Shown: positions 24,086 to 36,187 of the stretch, one piece after another
Numbering within the stretch: the first letter of the stretch is position 1
Layout of the letters: the number at the start of each line of letters is the position of its first letter
Assembly: GCF_000165425.1 (NCBI RefSeq)
Contig: NW_001799033.1
Span: forward strand, 562,611-626,610
Length of the DNA: 64,000 bases
DNA from: Paramecium tetraurelia
Taxonomy: Eukaryota > Ciliophora > Oligohymenophorea > Peniculida > Parameciidae
Direction: 5' to 3'
Translations under genes and position numbers: made by a program
Notes under the pieces: generated by a model
Databases searched by the model: none
What the model was told of the DNA's origin: nothing
What the model saw: the letters and a program-made list of their open reading frames with translations, nothing else

Positions 24086-24772
24086 TCATTTAATAAATTT
24101 ATACAATGTTAATGGTACAACTACAGTATACCCTTCATATTTTGCCACTATTTTATCTTAATTTTCAGAAAGTATCCAACTTTTAAACACTTAATAGTCT
24201 GCTTAATTATTCAAAGACTTGCTTAAATTCTTAAAACATGCTTAAGCAGCTATCTTAACTTTTTCCTTCAATTCCTAAGATTTGCTCCAATTTTCTATTA
24301 AATCTCCATCTTCTTTTCTTTTATTTTCTGGAAATTTTTCAACTAATGCCGCAAATGCTCTCTCCCATGAGTCAACAACCATGGCAATAAAATTCTTTTC
24401 AATCACATACTTTTAAATTCTTTTGCCTTCCAAACAGTAAGCTTAAAATGTATCTAGAATAAATATATGTTATTTACATTCGCATCGGGATTCTTTATTA
24501 GAGTACAATTATGTTAAAAAATAATATAGAACTTCTGATGTGACTTTGTCTTGATTTTTTGCATTTAATACATCAAAAAGACGATCACCTAGAGGTGTCG
24601 ATGCTATTGATATGATTTTAAATTAATTCAAGTTTCCAAGAATATTATCAAAATAGTTTTTGTTGATACCAGATTTCGGAACCTTATAACAAATCTATTT
24701 TAGATATTTCTAAAATTCTGAATTGTTGACTATTTCCTATGTCATTTGTGATTATGATTCATTTGCACCCAT
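24086..24772 (-). CDS. hypothetical protein with MGANES N-terminus
   Basis: 228 aa, no intron, ends 14 bp from the convergent DEAH-RBR stop. It starts MGANESQSQ, where Gly2 and the small Ser6 suit N-myristoylation, so membrane association is likely. The body is mixed alpha-helical and contains RCECKQH and DSWERAFAALVEKF; no catalytic motif is visible. It lies 34 bp downstream of another MG-starting gene on the same strand (24807-25889), so the two may be co-regulated. No homolog is recognised; the N-terminal half weakly recalls the helical part before TLDc-type domains. Confidence 0.6.
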
Positions 24773-24806
24773 TTGTAAATAAATTAAATAATTAATTAAA
24801 TAATAA

Positions 24807-25889
24807 TCAATTAAGAAATAGTCTCTCTAAATCTGATCTCATTTATGAAGGACTCATATTTAGTACTTTGTTTCTGCAATTGCATCGAAGCATCCTTGCA
24901 AAAATGCAAGTGTAGACTGCACTATCATACATGTTGTAAGATTGTGGAATATTGTCTTTGATTATCACTTTTGCTTCTAAATTGTGACTCAATAGTTTCT
25001 AGAAAAGTCGAGTTAGTTTAAGTGTTATCTTTTAATAAAATGCCTTGCTGCATTTAATGGAATCATAAATATTGATTTTGAATTCGTCTTCTGTAATCTA
25101 AACTTCTACAAAGTACCAACGATTGGGATTGTGTTCAATTACAAACCCTATCTTTTTGTAAATTAACCAAAACTTAACAAATCTAAATTATTAAATTAGT
25201 TATGTAAATTCATCATAGCTATCCAAAGGGCAGTTGCTTTAGAATATGATTGTCCTCTCAAACTTCTCCCTTTTATGAGGAGGAGTATCCCAATACAATT
25301 TTTCGTCAAGTTATTAAAGATACTGAATATATCCATTAACGATATTGGATCTAAGTTGATTTGTATCTCTAATAGAATTTAAATCCTTCTCGTTTATCAA
25401 CTTGTTGTATTTGTAAAATTCATTCTACATTGGAGAATTCTACGAATCTAATGATTCTGTAATTTTAGAGTCTAAAGTTTCATCTAAACATTCACCTTTT
25501 GGTGAAATTTGTCCAGATTCTAAATATTTATTATTTTTAAATATTCCTTTCTTTATAACTAACTTTTAGTTTCCATTCTTATCCACATCTTATAAGTAGA
25601 GTTTTCCTTTTCCATTTTTTTAGTATTTTTAATTCATTTCACCATAATAGACACTGTGTCTTTCGAGAATTGCGAATTTGTGACCTTTAAACGCAATCAC
25701 ATCCATGTTCTCTTTGAATGTGATTGGATAAGCACAGTCTGGTGAAGACATTATCGAAATGCTCTCTATACAAGTATTTGATGAATGCTCTACTGCATAA
25801 ATTCCCGGTCTGGATTCTATTTTATTGAATTTGGCTTATGTGTCTTCATTAATTAATGAATCACTCTCTGAAACACAATTATTACCCAT
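24807..25889 (-). CDS. Ulp1/SENP-like (C48) fold protein lacking catalytic Cys and His, MGNNC N-terminus
   Basis: 360 aa, intronless (1083 nt). N-terminus MGNNCVSESDS is a candidate for myristoylation and palmitoylation. Residues about 75-120 have weak MORN-like text (YYGEMNQKYQKNGKGKLYL). The C-terminal half aligns with the SUMO/NEDD8 protease core: the strand RWYFVEV, IYDS (the Asp strand), and IPQSYNMYDSAVYTC matching the PQQxNxxDCGVxVC block. In this block the nucleophile Cys is Ser (codon at 24921-24923) and the catalytic His of HW is Arg (RW, codon at 25119-25121); the Gln and Asp are retained. I read it as a non-proteolytic member that may bind ubiquitin-like proteins. The match is by eye only. 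Confidence 0.6.
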
Positions 25890-26109
25890 TTAATTTAAAT
25901 TAAAATATGAATCACATAATTATAATGCACCATATGAATTAGAATAAGATTTAATCAACAACACTTAATTCCATTGAATTCTGTATTGGTGTAGATCTTT
26001 TGGATTTTAGAAATAAAAATTGTTCTCTTTTCTTAAAAATATAATCCTTATGTATATATTTATTAAACATTTTAACTATTATGAATTACATTCTTTGATA
26101 ATTTTTAGA

Positions 26110-27138
26110 ATGAAATTTATCAAAGAAAATAAAGATAATAAAGTTTAATTCATCGAATAAAAAAAAATCATTTATAAGGGCAGTGTTCGTTTGGAAAAGT
26201 TTGAGAACAAAATACAAAACAATATCCCTTATACTTAGAGAGAAAAATAGAAAAGCGATTGGAGTCCAATCATAAAACAAAAAAGAACTTAAACAATTTT
26301 AAAACAGCTCATTACTGAATAAAATTAACAGTAAGATATAAGTTTATTTAGAGTACTTGAAGCAAAGTCATCACGTAATTTTAAGTTTAAGAGAATATCA
26401 GTGGACTATAACTATTCAATTCAACTACCGAACATTGAAGAGTATTTTCATTCACAAGATAAACATTAACTGCTCAAAACTATTAAAAATGAAAAAAACA
26501 GAGTAGAGAATCACATTGAGAAATTAGAAAAAATTAAAAAAGAATTAGATCTCTCAGATTCTATCATTAATCAACATAAATAAGCAGCCTATCATTCTAA
26601 TACGCCAAACAAATTAGTAAGAAGACCCACAGTAAAATTAAATACAAGTGGCAGCACTTCCTTTGGAAAAACAGAGAATGTTAAAATGCATTTATCTATC
26701 ATTGAATGTGAAGAAAGAAAATAAAACGATAAAAATAAAGAAGTTGAATTGTATAAAAGATATGAAAGAGTACGAAATAGCAAGGTTTTACCATAATTAG
26801 TTACTTAAATCAATGAATCATATGAAGAAAAGAATAAATTAAGTGATAAATTCAATAGACAATTATATTACTGCATACATAATAGAGATTATAGTATTCA
26901 GGATAAAATGAAAGAGTATAATAACGATAGCCTCTCATATTCTCAGTTTTACTTAATTTAAAAAAGACTCAAACAACATTTAGAGGGTAGATTCAAGGCC
27001 ACAGAAAATCAAGTGATAAAATTTGAGGATGAACTTAAGAATCTAGCCAAAACCAACAGGTTAACTGAAAGTAGAAAGGAACAATTATCCAGAATAAAGA
27101 TTCAATTAGAGAGTGGTAATTATTTAGAAAATTATTGA
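26110..27138 (+). CDS. coiled-coil protein of unknown function
   Basis: 342 aa in one intronless frame from ATG 26110. Strongly charged, Lys/Glu/Asn-rich, with predicted heptad coils at about residues 115-165 and 225-342 (RVENHIEKLEKIKKELDLS; FEDELKNLAKTNRL). No signal peptide, TM segment or catalytic motif. The start is the first ATG of the open frame. Such proteins are frequent in ciliates and often belong to cytoskeletal or basal-body structures, which is only a guess here. It is divergent from the Ulp1-like gene with a 220-bp spacer. Confidence 0.65.
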
Positions 27139-27340
27139 TGTGTTATAAAAGGTGTAATACACTTTATTTATGTATTCTTTATCACCTAATATTTCGAAAT
27201 ATTTGAAATAAATGATATAAAAATTAGAAATTACGAAAAAATATGTTTATTATTACATAAGATATTTTAGTTTTGCATAATAATAACTTGTAAGTAAATT
27301 GTATATTGTATAAAGTTATTATTTTTATTATTATATTATA

Positions 27341-29960
27341 ATGAATAGTGTAAATTTTAGAGTAGTAATTCAACTAACCTATTTTATAATGGTACTTACA
27401 ATAAAGTTAGTTAATCATAATGCAGAATACTTTTAAGTTATCTTTAGTATGATTTTGACAATACTGTTTATACCATTTAATAGATATATCAATACATGCG
27501 TTGAACAATAATAATTGATATGTAAAACCTTGTGGTAAATTCTCAATCTCTTTTGTTTGGGTAGTGTAGATTTTGGATTGAAAAACGATGGATTATTAGG
27601 CAGATTTTAATACTTTTGGTTGGGATTGACAATTTAATTGGAATAAGACACTACGATTCTAAATTAAATAGCCAGAGTTGGATATTTGTTGGCTGTCATT
27701 GCATCGGCAAATTTGACAGCAATTTATTTATTGATAGATTCATCCTAAATTGGAATAATTTTCGGAGAAGCCCTCTGTGGTCTGCTTTTGATCTATTAAT
27801 TATTTGCAAAGACAAAGACATAGACATAGACAAAAACATTGCCTCAAAAGAAACCAAGCTCTCGTAGTTTTACAGAGAAATTAGAAAGTCCTTAATAATA
27901 AATTTTTGATGAAGATTCAAACTAAATTAAATTTATGTCACTAAATTAAGGGATAGTTAAAAACCCTTCTATTTATTCAAAAGATCCATCAGTTTTCGAA
28001 TAGATAGAATAATAGAAAACCTTTTATGAGATTTTATTTAACTAATTTCCTGAGGGTATAATTATCATCAATGATCAAAATAAGATTGACTATCATAATA
28101 ATCAAGTATATACCTTCTTGGGCAGAAAACATTGTCAAAACAGAGATTATATACTATCTCGCTTGTATGAGCTAAAGAACTACAGCTCCAAATTTCAATT
28201 TGAGGAACAAGCATAATTTGATAAGTTTTTCTCAAGACTGGATAAAAACCTAAAATATAATCAACATGAATACTTTTAACCTTTTGATTAACAATTTGAT
28301 CAATAATTAAATGATGATTATTCTAAAGAGAGTATCTTTAATAATAATTTCGATGACAATCTGACCGATTACTATTATCAAGCTGAACTTAGCAAGGCTG
28401 AAACACTGAAATAAGAATTAGATAAGGCCTTCTAATTGTCTCCCTATGCTAGATAAATGTCTGGTCGTTCTGAAAAAACATATAAAGGAAAGGATAAAAT
28501 AAGATTTTCACCAGAAGTTAAAAAAATGCTCTGTATGATAGAGGAATCAGCAGAAGATCAAATTAATGAATTATAAGAAGATAAGTCTTAAGAAGATTGC
28601 AATCCAGGTTTATTGATTTAAATAACAATCAAACCCTACATTTATGAAAATAAAAGAAGTGTTTTATTACTGATACGGGATGTATCATTATTTAATCAAT
28701 TCAAAGTTTTGTAATAGCAAAATAAAAACAAATCTAGGATGTTATCCTATGTTTCTCATGAGCTACGTAATCCATTAGCAGCTATAATTGAAATCAATAA
28801 ATAGCTGATGGCATAATTTCAATAAGACGAAAACTTGACATTAAAGTAATTAATTCTAAAGTAAAATTAGATATCTGTAACCTATGAAGAGTTCTGCAAC
28901 ATCAATTTAAGCATTGGCAACTGACTTATTGGATCTAGCTTAACTGAAAGCAGGAAAATTTATGTTAACATATGCAGATTTTTCAATCAAATAATTATTG
29001 AATGATGCAATATCAATTATGTAATATCCAGTAAAATTGAGGAATTTAAATCTAAAATTAGATTTTGATCCCAAGCTTCCACAAATTATCAAATCTGATT
29101 AATAGAGAATATAATAGATAATTTTTAATCTGATTAGTAATGCCACCAAATTTACAAAAGAAGGCGGAATCACTGTGACAGCTAGATTGTTATAGGCAAA
29201 ACTAATAGAAATTTCTGTTGAAGACACAGGAGTAGGTTTGAAGCCAGAAGATAAAAATAAATTGTTCTAACCATTTGGAAAATTGGAAGACACAAAGAAC
29301 ATGAATACTTAAGGAGTAGGGTTAGGATTGATGATAAGCAATGTGTTGGCCTAAAAGCTAAGTGGGAATGATGAAGGATTATAAGTTGATTCAAAAGGAG
29401 TAGATAAAGGATCTAGATTTCTATTTAAAATATAGGATGTAAGCGATAATTAAATTTCTACTTAATTGGAATCCAAAATTCTTAATAGAAAAGAGAGTAG
29501 TTCCAATAATATACAAATTCAAAAGAAGTTTGAAGAATAAATAATAGGATAATCTTTCAATTGTAGATGTCCTCAAATTATAATCGCTGATGATGAGCCA
29601 CTCAATTTATAAGCTTTAGGGTGGAAATTAGATCGTATGAAATACATTCACCTACAAGCGAAAAGTGGTTAAGAATGCATAGAAATTCTCTAGAATTGGC
29701 AAAATAATAGAGAGTATTGTTGTAACTGGATTAAATTTATCATCATTGACATTAATATGCCTTACTTAAATGGATATTAGACTTCTAAATTAGTAAGATA
29801 AATGGAGGTGGAGAAATAGGTTAAAAGATGTAAAATTATAGGTTGTAGTGGATTTACAGATTATGAAAGCAAAAGAGTAGGATTTGAAAATGGAATGGAT
29901 ACCTTTATTTCAAAGCCAGTAGAAGATAAGGAGTTATAAAGTGCCTTATAAGCTTAATGA
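27341..29960 (+). CDS. membrane-bound hybrid histidine kinase with receiver domain
   Basis: 862 aa with one intron (28861-28891, 31 nt). The N-terminus has about four to five hydrophobic helices (for example NLTAIYLLIDSS). A linker with PAS-like text (GIIIINDQNKIDYHN; RSVLLLIRDVS) precedes the HisKA H-box SYVSHELRNPLAAI (His about 473). The ATPase domain shows NLISNATKF (N box), EDTGVG (G1) and QGVGLGLMIS (G2). The C-terminal receiver domain has IIADDEPLN, the phospho-acceptor Asp about 793 in FIIIDINMPYLNG, and the Lys in FISKPVED. All residues for autophosphorylation and intramolecular transfer are present. Two-component hybrid kinases are known in ciliates; the signal and downstream phosphotransfer protein are unknown. 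An eroded paralog piece follows at 30095. Confidence 0.93.
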
Positions 29961-30094
29961 TTAAATGTTTCGTGTAATTAAAATAGTAGTCGTCATTCTG
30001 AAAACTATTTCAACGTAATTAATAATGATAATTTTCTATAATTAAATATAATTCTGTGGTTTGTGACCATCTGAACTCAGATATTGACTTCATA

Positions 30095-30542
30095 ATGGGT
30101 ATATAAAAGAAAAAAGAACTTCTAGTATTATATATAGATATTCTAAGTTAATTGATCTAATAATAGTAATTTCTAAATTATCGTTAATATTTATCATATT
30201 TTCTAAAGAATAGAGGTATTTTTATCTACAAAAGTAGTCCACTAGAAGGATATATGAAGGAAAGAACTAGAAAATTGAAAAGCTAATGATTAAATCTCTT
30301 TTGACAAGGATTGTATTATCAAACTATAACGAGTGCGATATAAAACCATTGAAGTTATTAATACTAATAATAAGACTATTTAAAAACTAAATAATTGGTC
30401 AACATTTTATCAATTGAGATTAAATTATATATAATTGCAAATTAACTCTTTGGTCATAATTAGAGATATATCATATACAACCTCTTCTCATTGTAGATTA
30501 GTAAATATACATAAATTATTAAGAATATACTCTTCTTTTTGA
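30095..30542 (+). pseudogene. relic of a second histidine kinase (PAS/linker region)
   Basis: ATG 30095 opens a frame of 64 codons ending at TGA 30287-30289. A shifted frame overlapping that end runs to TGA 30540-30542. Read in order they give text resembling the linker of the upstream kinase: a Gln-rich segment, YKSSPLEGYMKERTRKLKS, then VRYKTIEVINTNNKTIQK and the kinase-like strand SLVIIRDISYT (compare SVLLLIRDVS in the upstream gene). No H-box, ATPase or receiver follows. No intron of accepted size joins the frames. It therefore looks like a truncated, frameshifted duplicate. It may be a small active gene with different splicing, but this is less likely. Confidence 0.5.
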
Positions 30543-30622
30543 ATGCTTTAAGAAAGTATCCTTCTTGTAATTTTACCTTAAGTTCTATAAGAATATTTTA
30601 TTTTATTTTTTGACAATAAAAT

Positions 30623-31447
30623 ATGGATGATGAAAAAAAGAAAAAAAAGGGTAATAAATTGGATTTAAACTTATTGCCTTCATCTCTAAAAGAGCGCTAT
30701 GCAGCAATGGGAATACTTCCGAAACCATAAATTCCTAAGGCCAATATTTAAGTTGATGTATAGAGAATGAAATAGAAAAAAATGGAGAAAGAGTAGCCAA
30801 TTGAATAAAAATTAGAGAGTGTTGAAATCAAGGCAAGTGAAAAAAAATAACTAGAAAAGTACATATTGCACTTTTTATATATAGAGTGTTCTAGATGCTT
30901 AAAAAGAAAGATGTTGATTATTTTGACATGAAAGATGTTGATAAAATGCTTAGATTTTTAGGAGTAGCACTGACTAAATCTGAAATTGATCTTATGTTGT
31001 GGGTATCAAGTTTTCACAATTAAATAGGAAGTTGATGAAAATCTTGATGGTAAAGTTAGCTGGACTGAATTTTTGAATATGTACAAGAAATGCACAATTG
31101 ATAAAACAGGGCTAGAACCTAAGAGTTTGTATCATATGGTCTAATTTCTAATGTATTTACCTCCAGATAGAAAAGATCCAAAAATAACAGTTGAAGTTAT
31201 CAAAATATCTTAATTTTAGGACACATTGGAGTTGCTTTACGTGAGGTTTGGAAGGCAATCATTAGATTCAGAGATTCATGCAATATTTGGAGATGAAGAA
31301 AAGAGTAAGGACGGACAAGAAAAGGCGATATCATTTAGTGAGTATATGGAGAAAATCAATGAAAGAGCAATTCAATAAAGGAAGCTAAGAAAGGAAGAAT
31401 AAAAATAATAATTTTAATATTTTAAGAAGGAGAAAAATGGATCTTGA
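30623..31447 (+). CDS. EF-hand calcium-binding protein
   Basis: 249 aa with introns 30859-30884, 31003-31027 and 31196-31219; the exon joins give 250 codons exactly. N-terminal 70 residues are Lys-rich. At least one clear EF-hand loop is seen, DENLDGKVSWTEF (D-x-N-x-D-G-x-V-x-W/x-E), preceded by the helix LTKSEIDLMLWEV. A second, degenerate hand near the C-terminus (DEEKSKDGQEKAISFSEY) has Gly and acidic positions. Calcium sensing in the cytosol or cilium is likely. The protein is longer than calmodulin and keeps only a partial set of hands, so it is a family of its own; orthology is not assigned. Confidence 0.72.
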
Positions 31448-31540
31448 ATCATTATCTAAAAAAACTTGCTAGAATTTTAATATCAAAACTATTAATTTAT
31501 AAACTAGAGATTTAATTTCATTCAAAATTAATTTAGTATT

Positions 31541-33490
31541 TCAAGACTTTTTAACAGATGGCCTTCTACTATGTTACTATAATTATTAAATCACTTGAGG
31601 AGTCTTACTATTTGTAAATGTTGATGGCTTTTCATACTTTTTTTTCTCTAAGATCTCTTTAATTTATTATCCTTCAATTAATAGTTTACCCATCCCTCCA
31701 ATTTCTCTATTTGTTCTACTTAATAAAGTGTTTTCATGCGAGGCTAATTAAATTTTGGCAGCAAGTCTATCACATTCTTGTTATAATTATCTGTTCATTC
31801 CTTCCAGTCTTTCTACTACTTATTGTAAATGCATTATTTCCCTATCTTTAACAATCATCTGCTATGCACTCTTATCAAAATGATACGAACTTGACTTAAT
31901 GTAAATGTATACTTTTTGTTAATTCTCCTTAATTGTCTCAATTCTTCCTCATTTTTTTATAAATCATTTTCGAGATTATCAACTTACCTCAAGAGATCTC
32001 TGTTCTAATCTTATAATTACATGCATTATTAAGAGACTACAAAAAAGGATCTAAAGTATTTTAAAATTATTATACTTCTCTGTCTATTCGAATTACATTC
32101 TTTATTCTTAAATTTATTTAATCATAATTTCTGAATTCTTTTATTTTATCTCTAATTCTACTTAAGTTTCATCTTTAATTTTAATAAGATCAATTAAAGT
32201 TTATCTTTCATTTCTTAATTAATCTAATTATATTAAATTCTCTTTGCATTCTTTATTTGATTAATCTTTTAACTAATTTAACTGCAATGCATATATTTTA
32301 TTTTCTTTCTGTAATTAACTAATACAAATCTATTGATCAGACTTATTTTGTTATAATTCCTTTAATTATTAATTAATTTCTTTGGTGTGTTGTTAAACTT
32401 ACTCTTCTTTAAACTTTTGTTCTTGTAATTATTATTATATCTTTTCCGCAAACGAATCCTTTTCAAATAATTAGTTTTTTAACATTTAAGATTCCTACAA
32501 ATATTGATTATTCAAATCTTATAAATCAGAATGCTATTAATTAAGAATCATAAATTCCTCATTTATAGCTTAAATTTATTATTGATATTATTAATTGCTC
32601 ATTTGTAATTGATCCAATTAGTTTTTCAATGATTAACACTCTTTATTCTAATTTTTTTCAGAGTTTGATAATTATTGTTATAAAACAGTATATCTATGGC
32701 TAGAGCTCTAAATTGAGTCGATTTTAGATACTAATTTATTTCTTTCTATTTCAATTTATTAATAACCACTATATAGGCTTGAAAGATTTTTTTCATATTT
32801 TTCTGATTGATATGTTAACTGTTAAATATAATTTTTTAAGTCCTCTTATGTCAAATACAATTGGCTAATTTCCTATTCTTTTGTAATAATTAATTTCTCT
32901 AATTCTTTAATTTTTTTTCGGTTTTACCTCTTGATATTTTTGCTTTGATCTTAACTTAAGATATTATTGATGTCTGAATGAAGATATTCATGATTATTAA
33001 GAGATTCTTATAGGTTAGTTAATTCTTAGGTGAGTTATTCATTTTCTTCTTATAAGGATATGATTTGTTCTTTATATAAATGATTTTCTTGTGTAAGGTA
33101 ATCTGTTTATTGAACCTTATGCTAAATTTGTGAAATCTGAAGGTCGTTTTCTTAAATTATCGAATTGTAATATGTGCCAGCTGATTCAATTTGTTTTTTA
33201 TACTCATGTATTTAATTTTCAAAGGATTCATTTTCCTATCTTAACCTTTAACTAATAGTAAATTAAGCTCTTAGGTCATTCTTGAGATTTTCAATTTCAT
33301 CATTTAACTCATTGTTTTCAGTTTGGAATTGACTAAAAGTCTAGAATTAGATTAGAGGATTTACCTATTTCAATTATTGGATTTCATGTTATAATTTCTA
33401 ATTTTCAATGAAAATATTTTGATTAAGTATTTGGAGATTGTCATATCTTGAATTTAATTCTAGTAATTCATCGTCTTAAGAAAAAGACAT
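31541..33490 (-). CDS. long coiled-coil protein
   Basis: 623 aa with introns 33341-33364, 32010-32040 and 31890-31912; the last was located by the need to join two clearly coding frames (YHFDKSAQQMIVKDREIMHL after splicing). Almost the whole length is heptad coil, with Gln and Glu/Lys at charged positions. The C-terminal 60 residues are less regular and end in RRPSVKKS. No motor, kinase or binding motif is present. A structural role in the ciliary/cortical cytoskeleton is plausible but unproven. It ends 93 bp from the convergent EF-hand gene. Confidence 0.7.
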
Positions 33491-33536
33491 AAAATATATT
33501 TATATTTCAAATAAAAGATTAACGATCATAAAATTA

Positions 33537-35243
33537 TCATTTTTCACCATCTGAATCAACGACTTTAATATCATTTCCGAATAAATCATCGAAACTGGCT
33601 TGTTTTTTCGTTTCTTTAATGTTTAAGTTTAAGGCTACTTGTTCTTAGATGTTTTATTGTTATTATTAATATCCACCAATGGATTACGACATACAAGGCA
33701 AAACTGGAGGTAGCCAATAACTATTGATCATACTTTAGCCTAAAGGCATCATGAATGAAGGTTAGTTAGCCAATAAGAGTATTGGTTAGATATTGCTTTG
33801 TCTATTAATATCATCAATTGACTTTTATAGAAATAGCATATTGTGATCTGATTAAGTTAAAGTGGGACATTTGCTGTTGTTTTCTTCGCTTTTAACAGAT
33901 TTATAGAGATGTTTGAGTATGAGTCCTTGAAAATCCAATGTGTTAAATGGAGATATAAATATGTTTTTAGTTTTTTTATTGAAAATTACAACTCCTGATC
34001 TATCATTCTCAACATGGAATTAATTGTCCACTCTTTTTATGTTTAAGAGTTTTTTATATAAAATGCCATTTCTACTAGCATTCGAAGTGATTTCATTGTG
34101 AAACAAATCAAAAAAGTCATCGTTTTTAATTTTCTAAGCTTCTTGGTATTTACCCTCTTAAACGCATAAATCAATATATAAGCTTTGAATGGCCAAAACA
34201 ATAAATTGCCATTCGTAATTATCAATTTCTTCGATGGGTGTAATATTACCATACTTCTTTGCATAATCCATTCTTAATTATTGAACTTTCGCAAATAATT
34301 AAGGGTTTATAGTTTCAAATTCGTATTTTAGTTTTTCCTTTTTTAAAAGAGAGTTGTATTTGTTCTTCAATGAATTTTCAGTTCTTACTCTACCATACAA
34401 GGCTGATAATTCCGACCACTTTTTGCCTCTTATCAAAATGGTCTTCAATAAATCGATCTCTTACTATTTTGACCATGGTTCACTAATTTCAATAATTAAA
34501 TATTTACTTGCAAATATTTGGATCCAATCTATTAATCCATCTTTCTCTACATTGTTTTGGCTGTCTAAATATCTTATTAGGAGATCTCTTGTAAATCTCT
34601 CTGGCTATTTGAGACCACTTGTTCTCCTTCCCTAATCTACTGAATTCTCTAAAAATTATAATTTAAACTATTGCGTACTCATGAACTTGTTGTAAAAGCT
34701 AATCTTCTTCCTCAGTCCATGGAGCTTCGGAAAGGGAAATCTTGTATTTTTGTTCCCATTTGAGTCTGCATTAATGGGCATTACGTCCAAGTATCATTTT
34801 AGCAATATCTCTCCACTCAGAAGGTGTCTTATGGATATAAGAATAATTAAATATACAAGTGAACTTAAGTCTTTCACCAAACAATATCGAATAACTATCC
34901 AATAGAATAAACGCTTATCAGTGTCATTCCATTTTACACTTCTCCTTCTAGCATTCTAGCTATAATAATTTAGTCTATAATTGAAATACATGTTTATTTA
35001 GAATAACATTTTCGCTTCATCAATTGTAGGCCAATTGTCAAGCTTTAATCGAAGATTTGCACCTATTTTACTTAATTATTCTCTTGTTTCCACGAACTCT
35101 TTTGTATTCTCTACAAAAGTACAGAAATGCTGATTCACTACTTCGTATGGATAGACTTGAAGAATAACTTACTTAAACATACTTATTAAGTCTTCCATCT
35201 CACAACTCCCTGCTAGTTTTACTTCCTTTGTCTCAGTTTGCAT
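33537..35243 (-). CDS. Myb/SANT-repeat DNA-binding protein
   Basis: 541 aa after introns 34914-34939, 34649-34678 and 34483-34507. Three Myb repeats follow one another from about residue 130 to 270: TPSEWRDIAKMILGRNAHQC, then APWTEEEDQLLQQVHE with NKWSQIAREI and KQCRERWINRLDPNI, then EPWSKQQEIDLLKT with KKWSELSALY and KNKYNSLLKK. The tryptophan spacing and the RERW recognition helix are those of R2R3-type Myb, and the overall build resembles SNAPC4/c-Myb. The C-terminal 260 residues lack known domains and include Pro/Ser/Gln-rich text. Likely a nuclear transcription factor. Which snRNA or cell-cycle genes it controls cannot be told from sequence. Confidence 0.82.
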
Positions 35244-35323
35244 AAATTAAATATATAATACTGTATTATTAATTCATAATTAACTACAGCGTTGATAATT
35301 GAATAAACAAAAGTGTTTATATA

Positions 35324-35877
35324 TCAATTAATGAGTTTTTTATAAATTTTATCAACTTCTTCTTTCATGTTGAAAATATTCAAAATATTCTCCTCCACTC
35401 TTATCAAACTTTGATTCTATGGTCCATCATGAGCAATGCTACTTAACTCTCCTCCGTTCATACTTCTCAACGTTCCATTAATCAAATCTTAATTGCTTGA
35501 GAGATTTCCAGGTTTTATTATTGATAATCCAGAAAACATTTATCTGCTGATTCCTACTCCCATTCCCTTTTTTGGTCCATTCTTTAATCTAAAGCTCTAT
35601 AGAAAAGTATTCATATCATGCTTTTCTTCGTTTTAATTAACTGTCTTTTAACAAACTAATTACTTAAGTCTTAAATTTCGATTGTTTCATCTTTTTATTT
35701 ATAACATCTTAAATAATCCTCATAAGGTGTTTGATAATAGGATGGCAATCCTGGATAAGTATTAGGCATAAATTTTAACTACTTTGAAGGAGCTTCCAAA
35801 GAAAAACTTAAAAATTTTTAATTGTCACTTAATTTTATTTCCTTTTATCTCTCATTTTATCCATCATACCTTCTCAT
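35324..35877 (-). CDS. hypothetical protein, 176 aa
   Basis: One 23-nt intron (35641-35663) is needed to keep the frame; 177 codons result. Start MRRYDGQNERQK. The N-terminal half contains LEAPSKQLKF and TYPGLPSYYQTPYEDY, rich in Pro and Tyr; the C-terminal half has a Gly-rich segment (KKGMGVGISRQM) and a helix ending in EEVDKIYKKLIN. No known domain. It is preceded by the Myb gene on the same strand (80 bp gap). Function unknown. Confidence 0.55.
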
Positions 35878-36187
35878 TAAAAAATAATTATTAATTATAA
35901 TTTTAAAGATAAAAAATAATGATTAATTATGAACCTATCTTTCTATGATTACTTTAGTAGTTTTGTTAAGTTATGGCAATCAAGACTTAATTGTCTATTT
36001 TTAGTTATACAATACAGTTAAATTATTCTATAGTTCAAACATAAAGAATGTCCTCAAGAAGGTTGTATGAATTATATACATGACATAATAGAAATAAGTA
36101 TAATACTAAATAATGAGTTTATATCCCCAATGAAAATATCTTTTAAGTGAATACTATATAAATATAATCGGATATTTAATAATATAA
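35878..36187. other. intergenic, 310 bp
   Basis: AT-rich spacer between the 176-aa hypothetical and the next coiled-coil gene, both on the minus strand. I see no coding frame or structured element. Confidence 0.5.

Noticed and set aside
28876-28888. 13-nt intron in the histidine kinase
   Set aside because: A 31-nt intron at 28861-28891 gives the same frame change with accepted size.
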